Below, piece after piece: positions 23,063 through 29,562 of a DNA stretch of 32,877 nucleotides. Under the pieces are notes generated by a model. The model made no database searches, was not told the origin of the DNA, and was given only the letters and a program-made list of their open reading frames with translations. The stretch is from an uncultured Hungatella sp. (lineage in GTDB: Bacteria; Bacillota; Clostridia; Lachnospirales; Lachnospiraceae). Made by a program: the position numbers and the translations under genes. Positions within the stretch are counted from its first letter, which is position 1. Each line of letters opens with the position of its first letter. The stretch lies in the NCBI GenBank assembly GCA_910577935.1, contig CAJTOT010000035.1:1-32877 (forward strand). Reading direction: 5' to 3'.

Positions 23063-24616
23063 ATGGAATTGTTGTTGGCTGTATTGGCGGGTATTCCCGG
23101 ACAGATCCTTCAAGTCTGGCTGTGGATGATGGAGCATCTGCTGTATATCAACCTGTTTTTGTCCGTGGCCATCGTGTTCTTCCAGCGGCGGGATCCCAAG
23201 GCCGTGTGGACATGGCTTCTGGCCCTGTATTTTGTGCCCATCTTCGGTTTTCTTCTCTACCTTCTCCTGTGCCAGGATTTCCGGAAAAACAGAATGTTCC
23301 GGGTCAAGGAGGTGGAAGACCGGCTGCGCTGTCCTGCCAGGGCACAGTATATCCCGGACAGGACGGCATGGCTCTGCGGCCGGGGATATCAGGACTATGA
23401 AAAGCTGATGCTCTACAACCTGGAGACCTCCGGCGCCGTGCTCACCGGGGACAATCAGGTGGACATCTTTACAGACGGGGAGAAAAAATTTGACGACCTG
23501 ATATATGAGATGGAACACGCCAGAGAATATATCCACATACAGTATTATATTATCAAAAATGACGAAGTGTTCGGGCGCATGATTCCCGTCCTAAAGAAGA
23601 AAGCCGGGGAAGGGGTGGAGGTGCGGATTCTCTATGACGGCATGGGCGGCCGTTTTATGCCGAAGCGTGTGTGGAAAGACCTGAACGCCTGGGGAATCCG
23701 CACCGGAGAATTCTTCCCTGCCTTTCTGGGACGTCTCCAGCTCCGTGTCAATTACCGAAATCACCGGAAGATCGTCATCATCGACGGCAGGGCCGGGTAT
23801 GTAGGCGGTTTCAACGTGGGGAGGGAATACATTTCCAGGGACCCCAAATTCGGCTACTGGAGAGACACCCACCTAAAAATCCGGGGCAGCGCCGTCTACA
23901 GTCTCCAGATCCGGTTTGCCCTGGACTGGAATTACGCCGTGAAGGAAAACCTGTTTATGGAGGGGCGGTATTTCGGGCTGGGGGGAAAGTCCGGAGCCGG
24001 CGCGCCGGCTGAGGAGGCCGACGGCCGGGACGGGGCCTCCCCCTACATTCCCTGCAGCCTTAAAGGCGGCGTGGCTGTTCAGATTATCAGCAGCGGCCCG
24101 GATGCCAGCAATCGGCAGATCCGCAACAACTATCTGCAGCTGTTCAACAAGGCAAAACATCATATCTATATACAAACCCCCTACTTTGTGCCTGACGACG
24201 CGGTCCTCTCGGCCCTGAAGATGGCGGCGGAGTCCGGGGTGGATGTGCGCCTGATGATTCCCTGCAAGCCGGATCACCCATTTGTCTACTGGGCTTCCTA
24301 CTCTTATGTAGGTGATCTCCTGGCCGTGGGGGCCAGGTGTTATATCTACACAGACGGATTTCTCCACGCCAAAGGCGTCATGACCGACGGCCTTGTGAGC
24401 TGCTTCGGCACTGCCAACATGGATATCCGCAGCTTTGAACTGAATTTTGAAGTCAACGCCACGATCTTTGACGCAGAGACAACAAGGCGTCTGGAGGACA
24501 CCTTTCTCCAGGATCTGGCGCGCTGCCGGGAGGTGACTAAAGAGCTCTACGGACAGAGGAGTCTGTGGATTCGCTTCAAGGAACAGTGCAGCCGCCTTCT
24601 GTCTCCCCTTCTGTAG
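23063..24616 (+). CDS. cls: Cardiolipin synthase (phospholipase D family)
   Basis: Condenses two phosphatidylglycerols to cardiolipin at the membrane. 517 residues. Two N-terminal membrane helices (about 24-39 and 47-67, LALYFVPIFGFLLYLLLC) precede two PLD domains, each with an HKD motif: HRKIVIIDG near 233 and HAKGVMTDG near 434. FGTANMDIRSFELNFEVNA after the second motif is typical of Cls. A glycine/alanine-rich loop (GKSGAGAPAEEADGRDGAS) sits between the domains. Co-transcribed with the DUF4250 gene and followed by a long hairpin. Confidence 0.96.
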   Translation: MELLLAVLAGIPGQILQVWLWMMEHLLYINLFLSVAIVFFQRRDPKAVWTWLLALYFVPIFGFLLYLLLCQDFRKNRMFRVKEVEDRLRCPARAQYIPDRTAWLCGRGYQDYEKLMLYNLETSGAVLTGDNQVDIFTDGEKKFDDLIYEMEHAREYIHIQYYIIKNDEVFGRMIPVLKKKAGEGVEVRILYDGMGGRFMPKRVWKDLNAWGIRTGEFFPAFLGRLQLRVNYRNHRKIVIIDGRAGYVGGFNVGREYISRDPKFGYWRDTHLKIRGSAVYSLQIRFALDWNYAVKENLFMEGRYFGLGGKSGAGAPAEEADGRDGASPYIPCSLKGGVAVQIISSGPDASNRQIRNNYLQLFNKAKHHIYIQTPYFVPDDAVLSALKMAAESGVDVRLMIPCKPDHPFVYWASYSYVGDLLAVGARCYIYTDGFLHAKGVMTDGLVSCFGTANMDIRSFELNFEVNATIFDAETTRRLEDTFLQDLARCREVTKELYGQRSLWIRFKEQCSRLLSPLL

Positions 24617-24677
24617 TTAAACGGCGGAAAACGTCAGACTTTTACTCCGGCTTTTGCCTGGACTTTTCCGCTTCCAT

Positions 24678-24725
24678 CCCCAAGGGGAGCTATCTATGAC
24701 AGACAGCTCCCCTTGGGGAATTTTC
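24678..24725 (+). terminator. Long hairpin terminator between convergent cls and glpK
   Basis: CCCCAAGGGGAGCT (24678-24691) pairs perfectly over 14 bp with 24705-24718 (13-base loop), followed by AATTTTC. An 8-bp inverted repeat (GCGGAAAA at 24624-24631 with TTTTCCGC at 24664-24671) lies just upstream. The uridine run is short, but stem strength supports termination. Confidence 0.75.
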
Positions 24726-24732
24726 AGAAAAA

Positions 24733-24768
24733 TGTTCCCTGTGAGATATTTGTTCCCTGTAAGATTTG
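24733..24768. repeat. 18-bp tandem duplication
   Basis: TGTTCCCTGTGAGATATT (24733-24750) is followed directly by TGTTCCCTGTAAGATTTG (24751-24768), 15 of 18 identical. It lies between the hairpin and the glpK stop codon; function unknown. Confidence 0.75.
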
Positions 24769-24783
24769 TGCATCAGGCTGCCG

Positions 24784-26280
24784 TTACTGGTCGTCTCCCC
24801 ATGCCAGCGCGCACCGCACTGCCCGTTTCCAGCCCTTCAGCAGCTCTGTCCTCCTCTCCTCGTCGATCTTGCTCTCAAAGCAGTTGTCGATCTGCCAGTT
24901 CTTCACAATGTCCTTCTTGTCTTTCCAGTATCCCACTGCCAGACCCGCCAGGTAAGCCGCGCCCAGGGCCGTGGTCTCGATGCACTGGGGTCTCGCGATC
25001 TTCGCTCCCAAAAGGTCTGCCTGAAACTGCATCAGGAAATCATTGGCGCTGGCGCCTCCGTCCACCTTCAGCTCTCTCATGCTGATTCCGGAATCCTGCT
25101 CCATGGCCTCCAAAAGGTCGCTCACCTGATAGGCCAGGGACTCCACGGTGGCCCGGATAAAATGTTCCTTGCTGGCCCCTCTGGTCAGACCCACAATAGT
25201 ACCTCTGGCGTAGGGATTCCAGTAAGGCGCTCCCATCCCCGCGAACGCCGGAACCACGTAGACTCCCGCGGTGTCAGGCACCACCTGGCAGTACTCCTCT
25301 GTCTGGGCGGCTGTCCGTATCATGCGGAGCTCATCCCGAAGCCACTGAATCGCTGCCCCCGCCACAAACACGCTTCCCTCCAGGGCATACTCCACATGGT
25401 CCTCCAGCCCCACGGCGATGGTGGTCAGAAGACCGTGCTCCGACTTCACTGCCTTCTGACCGGTATTCATCAGCATAAAACACCCGGTCCCGTATGTATT
25501 TTTCACATCGCCTGACTCGTAGCAGCACTGTCCGAACAGAGCCGCCTGCTGATCTCCGGCGGCCCCGGCGATGGGAATCTCCCCTGCCAGAACCGAGTTG
25601 TCCGTGTAGCCGTAGACACAGCTGGAAGGCTTCACCTCCGGCATCATGGACGCCGGTATCTTAAAGTAGTCCAGCAGTTCCCGGTCCCAGCACAGCTTAT
25701 GAATATCGAAGAGCATGGTTCTGGAGGCGTTGGTGTAATCGGTGACAAACACCTTTCCTTTGGTCAGATTCCAGATCAGCCAGGTGTCCACTGTGCCGAA
25801 CAGCAATTCTCCTCTCTCCGCCCTCTCCCTGGCTCCGGGAACCTGCTCCAATATCCAGGCGATCTTGCTTCCCGAAAAATACGCATCCGGAATCAGCCCC
25901 GTCTTCTCCCGCACCATATCTGCCAGGCCGTCCTCCTTCAGCTGGTCGATCATATCCGCCGTCCTCCGGCACTGCCACACGATGGCATTATACACAGGCA
26001 TCCCCGTGGCCTTGTCCCACACGATGGCAGTCTCCCGCTGGTTGGTGATTCCGATGGCCGCCACGTCTTCCCCGTGGGCTCCGATGTTGGCCATACACGC
26101 CATCATAACACTGAACTGGGAGGACCATATCTCCATAGGGTCATGCTCCACCCAGCCCGGCTCCGGGTAAATCTGGGTAAATTCTCTCTGGGCCACACTC
26201 CGGATCTCCCCCTTCTCGTCAAACAATATACAGCGGGAGCTGGTTGTCCCCTGATCCAGAGCCATCACGTACTTTGCCAT
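24784..26280 (-). CDS. glpK: Glycerol kinase
   Basis: Phosphorylates glycerol to glycerol-3-phosphate with ATP. 498 residues, normal length, FGGY-kinase fold. Motifs: MALDQGTTSSRCILFD (phosphate binding), QRETAIVWDKATGMPVYNAI, GAAGDQQAALFGQCCYESGD, TYGTGCFMLMNTG and LKVDGGASANDFLMQFQAD, all characteristic of GlpK. The start has a perfect AGGAGG six bases upstream. The usual partners (glpF facilitator, glpD or glpA dehydrogenase, glpP) are not in the window. The 130-base leader contains a strong intrinsic terminator, so expression is likely set by antitermination. Confidence 0.97.
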   Translation of the reverse strand: MAKYVMALDQGTTSSRCILFDEKGEIRSVAQREFTQIYPEPGWVEHDPMEIWSSQFSVMMACMANIGAHGEDVAAIGITNQRETAIVWDKATGMPVYNAIVWQCRRTADMIDQLKEDGLADMVREKTGLIPDAYFSGSKIAWILEQVPGARERAERGELLFGTVDTWLIWNLTKGKVFVTDYTNASRTMLFDIHKLCWDRELLDYFKIPASMMPEVKPSSCVYGYTDNSVLAGEIPIAGAAGDQQAALFGQCCYESGDVKNTYGTGCFMLMNTGQKAVKSEHGLLTTIAVGLEDHVEYALEGSVFVAGAAIQWLRDELRMIRTAAQTEEYCQVVPDTAGVYVVPAFAGMGAPYWNPYARGTIVGLTRGASKEHFIRATVESLAYQVSDLLEAMEQDSGISMRELKVDGGASANDFLMQFQADLLGAKIARPQCIETTALGAAYLAGLAVGYWKDKKDIVKNWQIDNCFESKIDEERRTELLKGWKRAVRCALAWGDDQ

Positions 26281-26309
26281 AAAAAACCTCCTCTGAAAAT
26301 TTGTAATTA

Positions 26310-26359
26310 GAAAAAAGAGCAGAGAATTCTACGGAACTTCCGCACCAATTCTCCGCTCT
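26310..26359 (-). terminator. Intrinsic terminator in the glpK leader (attenuator)
   Basis: Minus strand: AGAGCGGAGAATT (26359-26347) pairs with AATTCTCTGCTCT (26328-26316), 13 bp with one G-U, enclosing a loop with its own CGGAA/TTCCG hairpin, and is followed by TTTTTTCT. It lies between the promoter and the glpK ribosome site, as in GlpP-controlled leaders of Bacillus glp genes. Confidence 0.88.
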
Positions 26360-26379
26360 CTCTCGGCTGCGTTATATTT

Positions 26380-26408
26380 AGAGTAGCATATTTTTGGTTG
26401 AAACGCAA
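26380..26408 (-). promoter_or_regulatory. Sigma-A promoter for glpK
   Basis: Minus strand: TTGCGT (26408-26403), 17-base spacer, TACTCT (26385-26380). The predicted start falls just before the terminator hairpin. Confidence 0.65.
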
Positions 26409-26452
26409 CCGGAACAAATTTTATTTGCAGCGGCAGTTCTAACGGCGCAGCC

Positions 26453-26496
26453 GTTCAGACAGGTCTGTTCGTTCACCGCACTGGCCGTACAAAACC
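26453..26496. repeat. Dispersed repeat, copy 1
   Basis: GTTCAGACAGGTCTG, then GCACTGG and CCGTA..A.AACC in the same order as at 32830-32874, with different spacers. The adjacent AACGGCGCAGCCGTT (26441-26455) and CAGAC/GTCTG are palindromic. A family of intergenic repeats is suggested. Confidence 0.5.
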
Positions 26497-26520
26497 GCAG
26501 CGGCCGCGGGCAGACGGCCA

Positions 26521-28416
26521 TCAGCTCTCGTAAATGCTTCCCGTCACCGCATGGAGTGTGGACAGACGGGCAAAGCAGGTGGTCTTGCCCTGCATGGTTC
26601 CGCCGTACATCTGAGGGTAGCTGTTGTTGAAGAAGCCGCCCATGTCATTGCCGATTATGTACAGGCCGCCCAGGGCGTCCCCGTTTTCGTCAACCGCCTC
26701 CAGATTGGTGTTGACTTTGACGCCGTTCATGGTGGCCAGCAGCCATTCTCCGATGGCAATGCCGTAAAACGGCCCTTTGCGGACAGGTGTCATGTCTTTC
26801 TTCTGCTTTCCGAAATCCTCATCCACGCCTTTATCGCACAGCTCATTGTACCGCTCCACGCTCTTTATGAAGGTCTCTGCCGCCTCCCCTTCCATGCCGA
26901 GAAGCCCTGCCAGCTCCTCCAGGGTGTCAGCCTGTTTCAGCTTGCCGCTGTCCAGGGCAGGTTTCATATATACATTGTAGAACTCCTCCCCGCTCTTGCA
27001 CGGGAACACGCCGGGCAGAACCTCGGAGTTTCTCGCCCCCTCCACGGCAACCACTCGGCTGCAGATGGTGGTGTGGAACGCCTGTACATCTGACCAGTAA
27101 TTGCTGTCAAAAATCTGATAGCAGTATTTTCCCGGCTGACGCAGCCAGGAGTTGATATGGAAATCATAGGGCAGATCCTCATTGGAAAAACGCTCGCCCC
27201 GGATATTCACGTTGAGCCAGGGCTGGCTGCCGGGCCACCAGATATCCGACAGCGCGCTGTCATAGGGAGCTCCCACGTGATGGTCCAGATTGACGGCCGC
27301 CCGGTCAAAGGCGCATCCCCCGGCATGGTTCCGGTCAATGTCGGCCCCGCACCACATAGCCATCTTAATTCCGTCTCCCATAGCAAAGGCGCATCCCAGA
27401 TTATTGCAGATCACGTCCTTATCCCGGTAGCGCAGAGCCGCCATCATCTCCGGGTTTCCGCCGTAGCCGCCGGTGCTCATGATCACGCCCTTGCTGGCGT
27501 TTACCTGAATATATGCGCCGTCAGAATTTCTCTTGATAATGACTCCGGTAATCCGCCTGGTGCTTTCGTCCTGAATCAGCTGGCATGCCGTGTGTTCGAA
27601 ACGGCGGTCCACGTTCATCTCATCGGCGTATTCCACCCAGGCCGGATTGGCAATCTGGCTTCCCATCATATTGGGGCCGAGAGGCTCAAAGTCGCCTTTG
27701 TACACCGTGTGAGTCTGAACCTCGTTCTTATACAGGGTATCCTTCATATCCGTCTCGATAAACATATGGATGCCCTTGGCCTCCATCTTGTCAATGTACC
27801 AGTCCATGGTGCGGCCGGACTCATTGACCCACAGGGCAATCAGCCTCTGATCTACCTCGTAGGAGCCGTAACGGCAGATGTCGTTGATGATCTCGTTCAA
27901 TTCCTCCTGGCTGTACTCGATGCCGTACTTTTCCTTCATCAGCTTCGTATTGTACGCCCCCATCTCGCCGGCCCAGGTGATGGGTCCTGAATTTTTCTCG
28001 ACCCACACCACCTTAGCGCCCAGGTCAGCAGCCGAAACCGCAGCCACACAGCCTCCGTTGCCGGCTCCGATTACCACCACCTCTGTGTCGATGGTCTCGG
28101 CAATATCTGTAATAGGCTCTGGTTTTGCGAAATAGGCCGCGTCATACCAGGTGTCGGATGAGGCCGGCTGTTCCTGCGCCCCCTCCTGGGTCTCGGGAAC
28201 TGCCTCTGCGGCCGTCTCCGCCGCTGCCTGGGCGGCCGCCTGGGTCGTCTCCGCCGCAGTCGTGGCTGCTGTCTGCGGCTGCTCTGCCGCGGTGGCCGCC
28301 GCCTGTGTCTCCGCCGCCTCGGATCCGCATCCTCCAAGCACCCCTGCTGCTGCCAGGCTCACGGCTCCGGCGGCGGCTCCCTTTAAGAAGTCCCGGCGGG
28401 AAATCTCTTTCTTCAT
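26521..28416 (-). CDS. Tat-signal lipoprotein FAD-dependent reductase (fumarate/urocanate reductase family)
   Basis: A 631-residue exported flavoprotein. The N-terminus SRRDFLKGAAAG is a twin-arginine signal, ending in the lipobox GVLGGC. A 55-residue A/T/Q/E tether follows. The FAD domain begins EVVVIGAGNGGCVAAVSAAD near 108, with the capping domain and GVIMSTGGYGGNPEMM, and ends GLYIIGNDMGGFFNNSYPQM with GKTTCFARLSTLHA. Family members reduce fumarate, urocanate, cinnamates or other organic acceptors during anaerobic respiration. No FMN-binding domain is visible, so electrons probably come from a separate flavinylated protein. Acceptor unknown. GAGGAG lies before the ATG. A LysR gene sits just upstream and a 21-bp-period direct repeat marks the promoter. 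Confidence 0.88.
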   Translation of the reverse strand: MKKEISRRDFLKGAAAGAVSLAAAGVLGGCGSEAAETQAAATAAEQPQTAATTAAETTQAAAQAAAETAAEAVPETQEGAQEQPASSDTWYDAAYFAKPEPITDIAETIDTEVVVIGAGNGGCVAAVSAADLGAKVVWVEKNSGPITWAGEMGAYNTKLMKEKYGIEYSQEELNEIINDICRYGSYEVDQRLIALWVNESGRTMDWYIDKMEAKGIHMFIETDMKDTLYKNEVQTHTVYKGDFEPLGPNMMGSQIANPAWVEYADEMNVDRRFEHTACQLIQDESTRRITGVIIKRNSDGAYIQVNASKGVIMSTGGYGGNPEMMAALRYRDKDVICNNLGCAFAMGDGIKMAMWCGADIDRNHAGGCAFDRAAVNLDHHVGAPYDSALSDIWWPGSQPWLNVNIRGERFSNEDLPYDFHINSWLRQPGKYCYQIFDSNYWSDVQAFHTTICSRVVAVEGARNSEVLPGVFPCKSGEEFYNVYMKPALDSGKLKQADTLEELAGLLGMEGEAAETFIKSVERYNELCDKGVDEDFGKQKKDMTPVRKGPFYGIAIGEWLLATMNGVKVNTNLEAVDENGDALGGLYIIGNDMGGFFNNSYPQMYGGTMQGKTTCFARLSTLHAVTGSIYES

Positions 28417-28497
28417 CTCTGCATATCTCCTCTCATGTTTGTTGTATTCGCATCCGAAATCTTTGTCTTTTCAGGCAAAATTTCCGGTCTTGTCTTT

Positions 28498-28563
28498 ATT
28501 TTAACAAACCAGAGCCGCCGTGAATACTTAAACATTTTAATGCTTCTATAAAACATTTTAATG
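28498..28563 (-). promoter_or_regulatory. Activator-type promoter with 13-bp direct repeats
   Basis: AAACATTTTAATG occurs identically at 28530-28542 and 28551-28563, a 21-bp period (two helical turns). Downstream on the minus strand TAAAAT (28503-28498) is a good -10 with no matching -35. The repeats fall near -40 to -73 of the predicted start, where LysR activators bind. Confidence 0.6.
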
Positions 28564-28635
28564 ATAAGATGCCGGAACAAATGCCGTTGCAATACTCTGG
28601 GGACAGGGTCTCAGCGGTCATCTCATTCCCTCATC

Positions 28636-29538
28636 TCATCCCCCTCCTGCCTCCATCCTGGGCCAGCCGTAGGCCTGACAGCCATTTACAAAACCCTTTA
28701 AGGTCTCTGTCTCGTTGTCTTTCCTCCACGCCAGGCAGAACTTCATGTGGACTATGGGGCTTAGGTTGTCCACATAGACAATCTGGGGATTTTCATTGGT
28801 CTTAAACGTCATGGGAACCGCCGCCAGCCCGCCGTAAGCCAGGGCCTGGGCAACCGCTGTCTCCGTCCCCTCCACGCACACCAGCTTCTCTGCCGTGATC
28901 CCCGACCGCCGCAGCTTGTGAAAAATATTCTGCATGCTCAGGGAATTGCGCAGATTGAAATAGACGGTCTGGTCCTGTATCTGTTCAGGAGACACCTGCT
29001 TAAAGCCGGCCAGCGGATGCTCCCTGGACATGGCGAAACAGCCATAATCGTCAAAGAGGAACACCTGTTTCAGTATATCCCTTCCCTCCACGTCGCTGGT
29101 CTCTACGAACGCCAGATCCAGACAGCCTTCTTCCAGCTTATCCGCCAGCTCCCCAAATTCTGCCCGCTGGATTTGAATCCCGGCGTCTGGATTCTTCTGC
29201 AGAAAGTCTTTGAACAGTCCTGTCACTCCCGCCCAGCCAGAAGGACCGTGATAGCCGATCCGCAGGCACTGCCTCCCCTGCTCTAAGGACCTGACCTGCC
29301 AGAGCATGACATTGTACGAGCCTATGATGGAGGCAAATGTTTTCTCCACCACTTCTCCAGCCGGCGTCAGCCGGATTTTCCTGGAATCCCGCTCAAACAG
29401 GCTGACGCCGATTTCTTTCTCCAGCTTTTTTATCTGAATAGACATGGCCGGCTGGGTAATATTCATCTGGATGGCGGCCTTCGACAGATTCAGATTCCCG
29501 GCAGCGCTCAGAAAGCACTGCATACTGAAAAGTTCCAT
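28636..29538 (-). CDS. LysR-family transcriptional regulator next to the flavin reductase
   Basis: A 300-residue LysR protein of normal length. The helix-turn-helix is LNLSKAAIQMNITQPAMSIQ (about 16-35), followed by KKLEKEIGVSLFERDSRKIR and LTPAGEVVEKTF. The effector domain runs from CLRIGYHGPSGWAGV to AQALAYGGLAAVPMTF. Ribosome site GGGGA before the ATG at 29538. It is on the same strand as, and 219 bases upstream of, the flavin reductase, and 24 bases after the P-ATPase stop. The direct repeats between it and the reductase make it the likely activator of that gene, with the reductase substrate a candidate inducer; both are inference. Confidence 0.92.
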   Translation of the reverse strand: MELFSMQCFLSAAGNLNLSKAAIQMNITQPAMSIQIKKLEKEIGVSLFERDSRKIRLTPAGEVVEKTFASIIGSYNVMLWQVRSLEQGRQCLRIGYHGPSGWAGVTGLFKDFLQKNPDAGIQIQRAEFGELADKLEEGCLDLAFVETSDVEGRDILKQVFLFDDYGCFAMSREHPLAGFKQVSPEQIQDQTVYFNLRNSLSMQNIFHKLRRSGITAEKLVCVEGTETAVAQALAYGGLAAVPMTFKTNENPQIVYVDNLSPIVHMKFCLAWRKDNETETLKGFVNGCQAYGWPRMEAGGG

Positions 29539-29562
29539 GGTATTTTCCCCTTCTTCATTTAT

